A DNA stretch of 64,000 bases from Linnemannia schmuckeri (GCA_029449235.1 JANATG010000011.1:464001-528000), one strand, 5' to 3'. Counted from the stretch's first letter, positions 11,287 to 24,427 are shown. Numbers and translations: made by a program. Notes: generated from the letters alone by a model not told the origin.

Positions 11287-14200
11287 CTAGATCAGGCTGC
11301 CTTTGCGCATCGCCAGGATGGAAGCAGCCGCAGGTCCGTATCCAAAGCTATATCCATACCCGCTGGCCCCACCATGCGCCGCTCCTCCTCCTCCTCCATT
11401 CGGGAATCCTCCTCCGCCCGCAGAGGTAATCATCCCAAAATGACTGCCCATCGCTCCTCCTGACCCTCCTGGCCCGCCTACTGGCCCTGTTGTTGCTACT
11501 GCTGAGGTGGAGGAGGACGATCCAAACGTCTGCTGCGAGAGCAAATAGTCTCGAAATGACGACCGAGGCATTCGAACCGTCAGTTCCTTGGTAATCTTGG
11601 TCAAATTCGATACATTGGTCATTACAAGTCGTGAAAAGATCTCCGTCTGCCCTCCGTTGTGTTGTTGTTGTTGCTGTGCTGTTAGAGTTGTGGGATTTCC
11701 TGTTAAAAACCTCGAAGGCTGATGGATAGAGGATGACATCTTCTCCGGAGATCCCGTCATCATCGACATTACTCCCAAGTTGGTAGCAGACGATGATCCA
11801 GGAATCGACGAGGATCCAGACTGAGGTGTTGCGGCCTTGGAGGAAGGGGTAGTGGTAGTCATGTCGTTCGTGTGTGAAGCTGAAGAATATAAGGTCGTTC
11901 CTGTCGTCGTGGGTGTCGTCAGGTTAGAGTTGTCGCCCGTTAGCGCGGATCCGTTCCTGGATGCAGAAGGCGAAGTCGATAAAATAGTCGTCGACGATGT
12001 CGTCGTTGTTGTCACGGTTGTCATTGCCGTCGTGCGAGTGTTGCTGCTGCTGTTACTGCTATCGCCAGCAAAACTTGATCCGGAGCCAGACCGACCTGCA
12101 CTAACGGAAGCCGTGGAGGAGAGCTGTCGGACCAATGTCGAAATCACAACCACAGACTTGACGAAATCGCTAACACCCATACCAAATCGTCGCCGAAGAA
12201 TGTTGGAATCGTCAAAACTGGTTCCAGCACCATGCTGTTGGCCATGCTGAGTCTGCAGAGCGTTTGAACCCGAGGCTTGGTGAGGATGAGGCGTGTGGTT
12301 CTGCTGGTATTGCTGCTGGTGATGAAGTGGGAACTGCCCATGGTGGTGAGAAGGGAATTGTCCATGGTGGTGAGATGGGTACGAATGATGATGATGAGCG
12401 TCCTCTGTGCGGATCATGGTCAGATCCAGGTCCAGCCGCTTCACAATCTCGGTCATCTGCAACAGACACTCCTTCATCTCGCGCCACAATTGTGATGCTG
12501 GCAACTGAGCAACACCTAATCCTGATGCCTGAGATCCATAGTGGTGCGATTGAACTGATCCCTGGCTCAAAAAGCCCTGAGTTGGAAGGGAGGACGCCAC
12601 AATAGACGACGAGTGATGAGACGAGAGCGCCTGCTGAGAAATCGAGGGCAATCCCGAGATACTTGCGGAGCGCGCTGTCATCACGGGCTGGTAAGGCGGT
12701 GTTGCAATGGCGGGGGTTTGGCTGACTTCATGTGCTTCATCCTGGGGAATCGAGGGAAGGGCGGGATCAAAGGAGGCTTTGGACGAACCCTTGGAGTGAG
12801 TTCCAGCTCGTCTCTCCTGTCGAGTTGATCCATTGTCTTCTGAGGTGTGTGTCGTTGATACTGCAGATCCAGCTGCTGTCGTTTCGGTCGTAGTAGTCGT
12901 GGTCGTGGTCGTGGTCGTTGTAGTAGAAAGGTTGATAGGTAAGGAGAGGCACATGCCGTTTGAATAGGGCACGGTATCGGACATAGAAGAGAAGAGAGGA
13001 GACCGGATCAAATTTCCAGTCTCTGATTTGGCCTTGTGAACGGAGGGCTTCGCCGACTCGCCGTTCACAGAAGAAGACGACGAAGACTGTTCATTCGATG
13101 GCTGCTGTGGACTCAATGTCGCTGTGCTGCCATCATTCTGATCCAGAGTAGACTGTTTCCCACCAGCGCTCCCATGGCTGCTGCTAGCACTGCTTCCACT
13201 GCCGGTGCTTCTGGGGGGAGACGCAGATACAGATCGAGCCCGAGGCGACACGCGATGTGGAGGACTGGTCATCAGATTTTCGACTCGTGTCATGCAAGTC
13301 TCGGTCAAGGACTGGATCAGGCGCCGTGCTGCTTCAATCGCATGCTCGACGGTCATCAAAAGCTGTGTGTCTTCTTCGTCATCATGATGGACATTGGTCG
13401 ACTGAGCGCTATGATTGCTAGCGCGCGACATGTTTTGGCTTCGCTGCGGGATTTGAACTGGAAGCCAAGTGGATGGTGTGGGCATGGTCGGCGAGAGCTG
13501 AAAAGGGTGGGGTTGATGGTTCATGGTCAGGTTGCCAGACGAGAGCTGCTGATGAAGCTGCGGGTGATGCTGATGTTGAAGGTGGTGCTGCTGAGCTTGT
13601 TGTTGCTGTTGGTGGTTCATGCCTGAGAAAAGCATTGCTTGTTGGATCTGTTGTTGTTGCTGATGATGTGCGTGAGATTGCTGGTCTTTGAGCATAGGAT
13701 GGTTGGATTCGACAACCTCGACACTCAACTCTCCTGATCCCTGCAAGAGCGGCAAAAGCGAGTCCCAGGCCATCCTGATCTCCGACAGAGCTCCGTGTAG
13801 CAAGAGGACAAGATTGCGGACCAACCGAGCATCGGCCACCATGCTGATGCTCCTGATTTGCGTCTGCACCATGTGGACCAATTTCCGGAACGCCACCACA
13901 TTAGACTCGCAACAGCGCATAATCTCTGAACAGATCGACTGGTCTGGCACTTGTACCTGAGCCGAATTATCGAACCGGTCCAACGCTTGAATAAGCTGCG
14001 TCATAGCACTGTTAGCACTCTGGAGAAGACGAGTAAATAGGAGGCTGAACTTTTCGTCCGTGGAACAGCCAACAACCTGCTTGACAGCCCTGTAGATCTG
14101 CGAAAGGGCGAAAAGCATACCACGAGCCGCCTCAATTAGCCGGACGCGTTCGCCAGGCAAAGGATGAGGTGGTGGTGGATGGGTCGCCAGTCGTTGGAAA

Positions 14201-16820
14201 TACACGTCGCTGTACTTGTCGCAGTCGTTTGAGGCCGTGCTTCCAAAGGAACTTGTCGAGTCGCCCGAAATACCTCTGGAGTGGCTAATGAACCGGTAAT
14301 GGTCGTCGCCATGGTTTCCATGGTTTCCATTTCCGTGTTGACTATTGCTCCGAGCGAGCTTGTTTGTTGTGGGTTCTGGCGAGAGCGTTCCTGAATGAGA
14401 CCCTGGCCCCTCAACGACAGCAGGTATACTGAGGCGCAAACCAGGTTCGCTCCTGCTCTGACGATGTGTCTGAGGGATCACCAAACTATCCGCTGACGCG
14501 GACCTAATTGCCCTCTGCTGTGATAATGGTGTCAACTCCTGATGGGTAGCTGAATGTTCATCGCCTCTTATCCTTGTGGGCTGGACCTCGTGTCCCTCTA
14601 AATATCCAAAAGCCTCACATTAATCTCGGCATCCAAGGATAGAACATCGCTTGAGCATATAAAAAGTGCAGTTAATTTCGTCCAGTGCTTACTTTTATGA
14701 GCCACCAGGAAAGCCTTAAGGCTGTTAAGCCAGCCTTCCATATCTTCTCCCGGAAAGTCGACAATTTCGGATGGTGGAAACACAATTGGGTTTTGTTCGA
14801 TCTTGAGAAACTGGAGCTGGCTCATTTCTCCAATGTATGTGGGTATAGTCTCAAGTCGGTTTTTCGAAATGCTCAGCACCTGCATAGAGAGATGTCGCAA
14901 AAATTATATGGCGTGTTAATCCTTCATCTGCCCTTGTGCTGATACTGCTTAAAAAAGCAAGGTGTTAATGAGAACATCATCCATCAAGTGTATGCTGTCT
15001 TACTCGAAGATTCATTAAGTTTCCAAAGCTATCCGGAAACCTCGAGATTTTGTTGCGACTCATATCCAGGATCTCGAGACTTGACAGATGACATAGCTAT
15101 CCCGTAAGAAGCAGACATAAAAAAGGTTGATTGGTTACTTCTCTGACTGGGGTGTGCGCGTGGTCGATTGAATTGTCGCGCCAAAAGAAGAATAGCAGGC
15201 AGAAAGTGAATGTCCTGCAAGATTAGACAAAAAGCATAATTCCTCTTTCCTCCGCCTTGTGCGTCCCCTCTTTTATCCTTACCACAGCTGGAAAGATCCT
15301 GATCGAGTTGGCACGAATGTTGAGGTATCGCAGACTGGTGAACATGTTGAGCTGCAAGGGAAGTGTCCTCATCGAGTTATGGCTCATCGTCAGCCTACAT
15401 TCGAATAATAAGCATGGATTAGTTCACAATAATTACAACGAGCACCTCGTTGAACCATGATCGGACGCATCGATCAAGGAACAGAAAGCCAAGATAAAAA
15501 AAAAAAAAAGAACCACACTCGGATCAAGTTTGCTTTCTCCTCCATCCCCTCTACGCTGGCAGAGGCGAGCCCCTTGCCTTCCGACTTCTCAATGCCACTT
15601 TGTTATCCGTTTGGCAGGAAAAGATTGGCTATTATTGTTGTGTTCGGGTCATGTCCTATCTTTAAACACCAGTGTTTCCAATGCTCTAATTCCAGGATGC
15701 CTCTTGTGACAAAATGAAGCCCAAACTAAACGCCAAGTTCTTTGTCCTTTGTTTATGTCTTGCCAAAGTCCCAAGGTAGATACCATTCTCTTGTTTTCGG
15801 TGTTGTCGACAAACAAAAAAATAATTGAGTGTTCCTTTGAACTTTTACTGCTTTCCTTCCTTCGGACAAAAGAAAAGTTGTGTTGTCTTTTGTATGCTTA
15901 CTGACTCGGTCCATGACTTTTTTTCTGTAAAACTTCCGGGAATGAATCGTCGTTGTCGTTGTCGTCGTCACCATCCGTAATAAAGGACGCACTTAGACAG
16001 GGCTGAATGAACCGAGGCTAGGCAACACAAGACACACTCCCACCCGCACACACAAACACACCCTCGCTTACACCCTCTTTCATTCCGTTTCCACCCCCTC
16101 CCCTCCCCCTCCTTCCTTTCCTCCCTTCCACTTTCCCGCCTACCTACCCCTCGCATCATTCTTTTTTTGGTCCTCTCTGTCTGCCCACCCCGCATTTCAA
16201 AATAAGTTTTAGGGGCACATATAGGTGGGTGACATGGATAAAAAAACGAGGCGGAATGTCGTGTCCCATGTCCGTAATCGTGTTCATGCCAGAAGAAAGT
16301 AAGAAAACGTGCCAAGCACGAGAGAGTATTGTATGCGTTTGCATCGGTCGGTTTGCTGAAGGAAAGGGTACATGTGGACTTACTTTTCTAGCACATCTCT
16401 CAAGAACTCAATCTCTGTCGGGAACGTGTCCAAGTTAGCGTACGAGAGATCCAGAATCTGTGTGCTGCCAGCAGCACGTTGCCGTTCCCGAATCATACTC
16501 ATCAGTCCAGCACCTCTAACACCACCTCCACTACCATTCGCAGCATGACTGTCATGGTGACCATTGGCCACGGCGTGATGGTTGGTACTAGCACTTCCGC
16601 CACGACTCCTCCGCCCATTGCCGATATTTGTGGTTGTTGTCGCTGTTGTTGCTTGGCCGATGGTTGTGCTGCGGTGGACGCTATTGCTGGCTACTGAATT
16701 TGCTATTGATGCTACACTCGCTGTTGCTATTCCCCCACCACCTCCACCAGCGGTTGTTCCAGCAGTGGTTCCTCCTCCTCCTCCTCCTCCTGCTGTTCCT
16801 CCATCTTCGCCCTGTGACAT
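11287..16820 (-). CDS. SOG2: SOG2-like leucine-rich RAM pathway protein
   Basis: Five exons, 16820-16384, 15394-15283, 15096-15004, 14879-14693 and 14597-11287, join to 1379 residues. Residues 1-115 are Gly/Ala/Thr-rich. Leucine-rich repeats run from about 118 to 276, one repeat per small exon (TQILDLSYANLDTFP, LRYLNIRANSIRIFP, LEILDMSRNKISRFP, LQVLSISKNRL-type core). From about 430 comes the SOG2 domain (ARGMLFALSQIYRAVKQ, FTRLLQSANSAMTQLIQALD, EIMRCCESNVVAFRKLV). The rest is long Ser/Thr/His/Gln-rich sequence. In yeast, Sog2 is a scaffold of the RAM network with Cbk1/Mob2 in polarity and cell separation. The frame is open upstream to 17162, but a TATA sequence at 16930-16940 lies between, so I take the MSQGED start. 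Confidence 0.85.
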
Positions 16821-16929
16821 TGCAGGCGGACGACTGTTGGTTGTTGTATAGCGGTGGAGTAGCAGTGTGATGAATTTAGGCGAGTGTTTATCGTAAGAGA
16901 GTGAAGAGGCGTAGGGTGTAGAGTTGAAG

Positions 16930-16940
16930 GTATATATAAA
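16930..16940 (-). promoter_or_regulatory. TATA box of the SOG2-like gene
   Basis: TTTTATATATA on the minus strand, about 110 bases before the MSQGED start codon. It makes the in-frame ATG at 17162 an unlikely start because that codon would lie upstream of the TATA. Confidence 0.45.
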
Positions 16941-17206
16941 AAAGGGAGGAAGAGTGACAGAGTGATGAGAAGCGTAAGAGCAAGGAGTGTGAGAGGAGAG
17001 TGTTTGCAGTCGAGAGTGAGATATGCGGGTTGTTCGGTGTTGCTGTTGGCCTCTTTTGTTTTTCTTGTTGTTGTTGGCTGTAGGATGGTTGGAATGTCGC
17101 AAGGGGAGGAGAGAAAGAAGAGTAAGAGACAGAAAGACAGACAGAGAGCGTTTTGTCTTCACTCACTGGAATTCACCGTTCTTAAAAAGCCCAGTCGCAT
17201 TAAGGT

Positions 17207-17212
17207 CACGTG
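17207..17212. promoter_or_regulatory. CACGTG E-box
   Basis: GTCACGTGG about 390 bases upstream of the SOG2-like start, a site type bound by bHLH factors such as Cbf1. Only the match is seen; function is inferred. Confidence 0.3.
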
Positions 17213-17296
17213 GTAAATGCAAAAGGTATGTATGTTCATTTGAAAAATGGGCTTGGACATGGTCCAAGGGAATGATGACTAGCTATCTCTCTCGCT

Positions 17297-19475
17297 CTAA
17301 ATCTCCTGGGGAGAAGAGGATTCCTCCGACTTGCTGCTCATGCTGCTAAAGAGCGAGAAGCGCTGTTTCTGGCGGGCGGCAATCTCGGCCTCAATCCTCT
17401 TAGTCTCGGCACGGATATCCTTCAGTACGGGATCCTCGTGGTCAAGGGTAATAACAGTCAGACCAGGGAAGTTGGCTTCGAACAGCTTCTTCACCTTGGG
17501 GAGATCCTCCTTCCTGGGGCTGTAAGTTCCCGAGTTGTTGTCAATCATCAGTGTCCAGTCGCCGTGATGGTTCTCGTCACGGAAGACACGGAACTCACCC
17601 GAGAACATCACCTCAGTAGCGCGGTTGGCGTGCATCGCGTGCTTCGACATGAAATCCTGGAAGAAGGCAGCTCCTGTCTCTGAGAAATACATTCCCTTGG
17701 GGATAATGCTGTAGGTGAAAACAACCATCTTCAAATCCTGCTCGGGGTCCTTTTTCAAGCGGTCTCCGTGAAGCAGCCCGCCCAATTCAGTGCCATTGGC
17801 CACGGCGTTGTAGAGGGTGGTGCGTCCGTGGCGGTAGAGGTAGCCGTGCTGGTTGTGAAGAGCCTGACGAATCTGAGAGCCCTCATAGTTATCAGCAAAG
17901 ATCTTTTGTGCCGCTGGATATCCCTTGTTCCATCCATTATATTGGCTGTATGAATGAATATAAACGGTATATAATGAGTGAGAACTACTTGTCGAATAGA
18001 AAAAGGACCAAGAAATAACTAAACAATTCTTAAAAGAACAGACTTACGAAACATCAGTGCCAAAGATATCATAAAGGTGGTAGAGACGGAGGCGGTAGGC
18101 ATAGAACTCAAACTTTCTGTTCTCAGCAGTTAAGACACCGGCGGCGTAGCTGGTGTGACGCGAGTAACGGACGGGTCCAGCAGTGGTAGGCTTGCTCAAG
18201 CTAGTCGACTTTCCATAGCTTCTAGTTCCGGTTGTCTAGAGAGTGTTGAACAAGAAAGTGGCAGGAGAGAAGGGCGCAATGGGGTGAAGAAGCAGTAGAG
18301 GGGAAACAGTATCAATTTTGTGGTCATTTGTATTCGTCCTTTCTTTCACGTTTTGTTTGGTTCGCTCTAAACTCTTTTCTCTCGCTTGTTTTTTATTTCC
18401 GCTCCTTTCTTTGAGATGTTTTGCCGGTCATTTCTTTCTTTCTTTCTTCTTTCTTCTTTCTTCCCTCTTCCCCCTTCAATTTTTCCATTTCTTCTTTTCT
18501 TTTTCGCATGACATAGTCTCGCATTAAAAGAAAGTATTAAGACTTACATGAACAATAACCTGACCGTGAACACGGCCATCAGGTCGGACGATATCAAGGA
18601 AGTGCTCCTGAGTGCCCTCCAACTTGGCGCCGAGGACGAGGACAGCCTTGCCGAGGGGGGTGTCCTCCTTCATTTTGTCCTTGTCCTTGATATACAGCTC
18701 CAGCTCGGTCTCATCGGTGACGTTCAGCAACTCCCACCTGGCATCCCACACAGGGTTCAGCGTGTTCCAGTGGACACCCGTGCTAATTGAGGATAACAGA
18801 AGGAATTAGAGTGTGAGTCTTGGGAAGAGGAAGGATGAGGGGAGTACGATGTCATTGCTTTTGCAAATATTGAAGTAAAAAAAAAAAAAAAAAAAGTTGA
18901 CTTACATGAAGGAGAGGGTCAAAGGATCCTCAGGGTTGCCAAGGTAGGCCTCGAGATAAGGATCCGAAGAGAGGATATCACCGCGGGGCACATCCTGCAA
19001 GGGAGGAAATAATACATAAAATGACAACAATCACATACAAATCGCACGTATATACACAGACACAGACACAGACATATATGCAAATGCAACAGCCAGCAGC
19101 AAGCATCAACGCGCAGAAAGCGGACAGAGAAAATAGAAAAAAGAGTTTCAAAAAAAGGAAAAAAGGCCGTCAGTGGGACACACAAGATTACATTTTCCTT
19201 CAGACAGAAAAGAGTAATTTTCAGGCACACGCACACTCTCTTTAATATTTTTAGCGTGGCCGCGCAGGTAAGCAGAGAGAGAGAGCAGTCATTTCATTAT
19301 TCATTGTAGTAGTATTTCTCACCTTGCCACCGACAAAGGTGATGCTAAAGTCCCAGTTCTTGCTGGCCATGGGGATAGTAGCCTCCTGGACTGTCTCGAC
19401 AACCTCGCTGGCAGTGTTCTTGTGGCGGTGGACCAAGGACGAGATCTTTTCTTGGATGGACGAAAGTGAAAGCAT
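17297..19475 (-). CDS. C2-domain protein with conserved C-terminal module
   Basis: Five exons, 19475-19323, 18994-18906, 18782-18548, 18235-18048 and 17945-17297, join to 437 residues. Residues about 37-159 are a C2 domain: WDFSITFVGGKDVPRGD, SSDPYLEAYLG, HWNTLNPVWDARWEL, ELELYIKDKD. Acidic residues sit where Ca2+ is normally bound (DVPRGD, SDPY, KDKD). After a Tyr/Ser-rich linker, a module from about 222 to 405 contains HRHGRTTLYN-like sequence, GMYFSETGAAFFQDFMSKHA, FSGEFRVFRD, LMIDNNSGTYSPRKEDL and VITLDHEDPVLKD. I have seen this module in other eukaryotic C2 proteins, but it has no function I can name. A Ca2+- or phospholipid-binding peripheral protein is likely. The tail is Ser-rich. Start: MLSLSSIQ; an in-frame CT-rich leader upstream is not used. 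Confidence 0.8.
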
Positions 19476-20913
19476 TGTAATGAGAGAGAAAGAGAGGTTT
19501 ACGAATGGGTGATGAGGAAGGAAGAGAGAATGCAGAAGAAGAGGAGATGAGGGGGAAGAGTGAGAGTGTGAGTGGATGTGAGAAAAGGAGAAGAGAAGAA
19601 AAGTAAACCGTGTCATATTTTAAAAGGAAACCAGGGCAGGTCAGGGGGAGTTTCTTTTTTCCTTTCACGACCCAAAACGGAGAGAAAGGCGCACATTCAC
19701 TTTCTCTTACCTTTTTCCAATTGCAACCCCGGCTCCTGCACACTGACATAGTCAACATCTTCAATAGTCTCATACCTTACCCAAGGAGAGCGTTCTACTC
19801 TTTACTTCCTTACTATCTTCCTCATGCTCTCCCTTTCTGTCTTTGATACCTGACAAAGAGGGATCGATTAGCCCGAGGCGAATTGATCAAAATGCCAAAC
19901 ATACCTTCACTACAACAACAGTCTCCGCCTCCGCCCTCCCATCGCTACTTCTCCTCTTTTTCCGCGGCAATGCTACATACTATCGCTCTGGAACGACGTG
20001 TTGTTTTTTTAAGTCCTTACTGACGCCGATTGTCCTGGCCCTATTTTTACTACTTGAAAACATCAAAATCAATCTGATTTTTTAGTTATTTTTTTTTGTT
20101 CATCATTTTTGTCGTTTTCTAACAACGTATGCACATGCCAGACAAAAGTGTACCACTTAGCACACCGTACCATTCCTCCCTCGTCACTGCTTCAAACCTC
20201 AGCCCAACTGAAATAACTTTGTTCTCCTCCCCTCTCTCAACTTCGGATGTTCAAAAAGGAAACCACTGTCGCATGAGCACCTTTTTTTTTTATCCGTCTA
20301 GGCTATTTTTTTTTAGTCCCGCCATCTGCAAGCATTTGGCTGTTGGAATATACCAAAGCGGCGGTTGTGCCACGCTTTTCATATTTGCCTTTTCATTTTT
20401 CTCCTTTGCTTTTCTTTTTTCTTTTCACTTGTTGTCTTTCGATCGCTGCATCATGTAAACAGACGGTTAGATACTTGTCAATTGGCATCTCAATGCTTCA
20501 GTGGGTATGATACCGCCCCGCCTTCACTCCTCAATTTGCCCTACCCCCAATTCAACTTCACACAACACACTAGGCAAAGACGTACAAAAATTGTCAATTT
20601 TATTTTTATTTATGCGGGATGGGTAGGTCGCAGGCTGTTGGACAAAAGAACAACGCCGCAGCAAAAAAAAAAAAAATAAAAAAGTAAAAAAGCAGGCTGG
20701 TTTGTAAAAATACAAAAAAGGATATCAAGGGTAAGTAAGGACAGGGTAACTGAGAGCTGAAGAGAGGAAGACGATTAGGGCTGTCAACAAAGGAAGAATA
20801 TTTTTCGTGATGGCAAAAAAAGATCCAAGTAAAAGTACAGAGAGAGAGAGTGGTGGAGGGAGGAGGGGATGAAAGAAGGGGAAAAAACAGTGCTCTTTGT
20901 GAGGTTAATCTTT
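19476..20913. other. spacer between C2 gene and phosphatase gene
   Basis: Promoter side of the C2 gene (minus-strand pyrimidine-rich at 19480-19620) and 3' side of the phosphatase gene. Contains T- and A-runs. No supported gene. Confidence 0.6.
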
Positions 20914-20971
20914 TCAATTGTTAAAGCCAGTGTTTTGCGTGACTCCATAGAGAGAATTGCTATCGGGTATG
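20914..20971 (-). other. possible alternative last exon of the phosphatase
   Basis: The phosphatase stop TAA (21114-21112) lies within a consensus donor (CTTAG then GTAAG). If that donor is used with the CAATAG acceptor ending at 20972, exon 20971-20914 continues in frame and ends in TGA. It replaces the last Arg-stop with SIPDSNSLYGVTQNTGFNN. Frame fits, but there is no other evidence. Confidence 0.3.
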
Positions 20972-21111
20972 CTATTGACAATGCAACAATAGGAGCGTGA
21001 AAGAATAAAAAAAGTAGAAGATGAGTTCAACTGAACGACGGATATGGATTGGTCATGAGTATGATAAGTTCTTCATCTCATCTTAACATCGCCCATGCAC
21101 TGCTATCTTTC

Positions 21112-23875
21112 TTACCTAAGGCGCTGCTTGTTCACTCTCCAACCGCCATTCGTCGCTGCCAAACTCTGCATCTGCGCACGAGCCGTCGCCTGGTCAATGG
21201 GCTTGAGCAGCTCAAAGGAACAGAGCAACTCTTCGCTCACACTCATCACCGCCCCAAAGTTGTCAAACTCGCCACAGTAATTGGGCGCAGAAAAGACGGT
21301 GACCAGCGCTCTATCATTAAAGAACTCGTATCCGTCCTCGACCACCATGTGTGCGCGGCAAATCAAGTCAAAGTCGTGTTTGTTCAGGAACTTTTGGATA
21401 ATGCTGCGCCCAAAACAGTATGACACTCCGCGCTCGTTGTCCTCCCAGTCTAGTGCCGTGTCGGAGGGATCTGACCAGAGAAGATCGTTCAGCAGTCCGT
21501 AGTCAGGTACGTCGGTCGGTCGTCGCAGGGCGCGAATGTCGTCCATGGTTCCCAATGATGGCGAGAGACCTCCGTGGACACAAAAGATCTTGTTGGCTAC
21601 AATGGCCGCCAAGGGTAGACAGTTGAACACGTCGACAAAGGCCTTCCACATCTTGATACTCGCTCGGCGTTTGCACTCGTCATAGAATCCGTAGACTAAG
21701 GGGTGTAAGAGAAAAAGTTAGGCGTAAGAGGATGAAAAAGAAAAGGTGAGAACATTATTTCCTCTTTGTCACCTCAGTCTGAACATCGACAACAGTATTG
21801 ACAGCGTCTCTTCTGGTCAGACTCTCATTTTCCGTTTGTAACACAAGGTCAGACCGTGAAGGAGTCATCTGAAGGCAGCAAGGGGTGGGTATAACAAAAA
21901 CAACAACCATACGAGTGATCATAAATGAAAGGGTAAAAAACAAAGAAGACAAGAGCGCGCAAAACACAAACAATGTGTCACCCGATAGTTAAGGAGAAGA
22001 ATGAACGATGCGATCTGGTTGGTCTGGCTTGTCTGGTACCCCTGGCCACATCTTTTCTTCTTTCTACCATGTCCCTTCACTTTAACCCCTCAAAGCTCAT
22101 GTGAGGCCATGTCTCTCTATTTGCTCATTTCACTCTTTCATACACCCCCACACAAACAAACAAGTAAAGTCATCAACAACGCAAACCCTTTTTTTTTCCT
22201 TGTCCTAATGTTCATGATTCTTACCTTTGGTGACACTTGCGCACTCGTGATTACCACGGAGTAAGAAAAAGTTTTCTGGGTACTTGATCTTGTAGCAAAA
22301 CAGTAAGAGAATCGTCTCGAGACTCATCTTGCCTCGATCCACATAGTCGCCCAGGAACAAAAAGTTGGCCGAGGGAGGGAATCCGCACATCTCAAACATC
22401 CTCAGCAAGTCTGTGTACTGTCCATGGATATCGCCCACAATCTTGACGGGCGCATTCAACTCGATCAACGTTGGCTGAGAGAGGAACACCTCCCGGGCGG
22501 TCTGGCAGATATAGACAATCTCGTTGTTGCGGAGACAAATGCTTTTGGCGATCTTGCCTGAGTAGCCAGCGTCCAGGAGCTTCGAAATCATCTCGTCGAT
22601 ATCCACAGCTTTGTTGTTCTTGTCGCCTGATCCCAAGAAGGGGATGCGCGCCGTAGGTGAGAGCTCCAGCGACTTTGTCAGAGGTGGCGAGCGGGCAGAG
22701 GAAGGCAGAGACGAGGGGATGATTAATGGTGGCAAATGAGGACGCTTAACCAAGATAGGCTCGCCTGGTTCCAGGACAGCAAAAGGGATGCTTGGTTCTG
22801 GGGGAGGAGGCGAAGATGGTTCCTGCTCTTGTCCCTGATGACTGTGGTCGTATTCCTGGCTTTGCTGGGTATCTTTGTTGTTGTTGCCTCCGTTCGCTTG
22901 ACTCTGACTCTGGTGAGCCTGCTGGTGATCGTCGTGGCCATTAACAGGGGGCAGGACGTTGTTGTTGTCATGTTGGTGGTCATTGTTGTTTGTGGTTGGG
23001 TCCCTGCTGCTACTGTGTCCAAAGATGTTGTTTTTGATGTGGTCATAGTGCTCCTGTCGTAATTTCGAGTCGACATTGGTTACGCCGTCCTTGTTGTTGT
23101 CTGATGCTTTGTTATTATTATTATTATTGATATTGGCATTGGCATTGTTGATGTTATTGTTGATGCCACTCGTCGTCTTAGTGGTGTTGTCGGGTGAGCT
23201 AGCTGCTGCTGCACCAGTAGTAGCTGCCCCTAGAGTCGACCCTGTACCGTTTTGACTACTATTTCCTTGCTGTTGTTGTTGACCTGATACGCCTGTTGAG
23301 CTCGGACCTACAACCCCTTGACTTGAATGGCGCTGCTGCTGTTGATAATGGTGTGGTGTGCTGTCGTTGGTATGGGCTGCTGGTGGGGGTTGAATCAGGT
23401 CACTAGAGACGAGCGACGACTTTAGCCTTCGTTCAGACGAGTCCTGGGCATGGCTTGGCAGGATGGTCCCCGAGACTACATCGACGTTCACCTGGACAGG
23501 GCTACTCTCGATCGTAGAATTCGGCCTGGCGCGAGGGAGTGACGCCAATAGGGCTGTGGGTGCTGCTGTCGCAGACTCGTGAGAGGACCGACTCAATAAG
23601 GACGATACTGGGTTATTGTTACTGCTGATGCCATTGGTATTCTTCTCATGAACATGAGTTGTTGTTGTTCCTGCCTGGACACGCCCATTGGCTGCCTCAA
23701 TGGAGCTGCTTCCATTCAGTCCTGTCGTGTTAGAAGTTCGAGTAGCTGAGATAGAGTCACGCTTGGCGTCTTGGAGAGAGGGGTGGCTGCTATTGGCAGA
23801 AAGGTAATCGGTCTCAGAGCCCAGGGTGCGGGAGGATCCCTTTGGACTCGCCTTCTTGCTAGTCTGGTTCCCCAT
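21112..23875 (-). CDS. PPZ1: Ppz-type Ser/Thr protein phosphatase
   Basis: Two exons, 23875-22225 and 21695-21112, give 744 residues. The start MGNQTSKK fits the N-myristoylation rule (Gly2, Ser6) and is the hallmark N-terminus of Ppz proteins. Residues 9-425 are a disordered Ser/Asn/Gln/His-rich arm. The PP1-type catalytic domain runs from about 426 to 725: VGDIHGQYTDLL, FLGDYVDRG, LLRGNHECA, FCVHGGLSP, LLWSDPSD, YCFGRSIIQKFL, ICRAHMVVEDGYEFF and FSAPNYCGEFDN. All metal and phosphate ligands are present. Fungal Ppz phosphatases control K+/Na+ homeostasis and wall integrity and are inhibited by Hal3-like subunits. The frame is open 50 codons upstream of MGNQ, but that part is CT-rich leader. 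The stop codon overlaps a perfect splice donor. Confidence 0.93.
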
Positions 23876-24427
23876 AGTAGTAAGAGCAGTAAGGGTGTGT
23901 ATGCGGAGAAGGTGGAGGCGGTAGTAGTGGCGGCAGTGGTGGAGGTGGTGGTGGTGGTGGGAGAGGGTAGGAGGAAAAGGAAAAGGAAAAGGAAGGAAGA
24001 GAAACAAAGAAACAATAAAATACAAATAAGGTCGTCTGTCCGAAGACGAAAAAGAAGGTATTAAAAGTGCGCGAGGGTGAAAAAAGAGGGGGAACGAAGT
24101 GGGGAAATAGAATAAGAGAGTAATGTGTGAGGGAGAAGCGAGAAGGAGGGAAGGAGAGAAGGAGAGAAGGAGAGAAGAAGAGAAGGAGAGAGCGGAGGAT
24201 ATGAGCGCGTGCGGCGGGATGGGTTGGTTGTCAAGCTAAATCAAAACAAGAAAAAATAAGGCTCACTTTGTGTATATGTGTGTGAGAGTGTGTCTTGGGG
24301 AAATAAGCGTGTGGAGAAGGCAGACAGGTGAGAGAGGGACAGAGGAGGGCTAAGTAAGAGAGAAGAAAGAAAGAGACAAGAGAGAGTAGAAGGAGAAAAG
24401 AAAGAGAAGAGAAGAGACAGAGAGAGA

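Larger units (their letters stand above)
16821..17296. other. spacer upstream of the SOG2-like gene
   Basis: 476 bases between two tandem minus genes. It holds the TATA-like sequence and a CACGTG site, with the 3' UTR of the C2 gene on the right. The open frames here are CT-rich leader sequence, not genes. Confidence 0.6.

Noticed and set aside
16821..17162. In-frame extension upstream of the SOG2-like start
   Set aside because: It would place the start codon upstream of the TATA sequence and encodes leader-like Ser/Leu/His sequence.
23876..24025. 50-codon in-frame extension upstream of the phosphatase MGNQ start
   Set aside because: It is a translation of CT-rich leader (Phe/Pro/His runs), and MGNQTSKK is the conserved myristoylated start.
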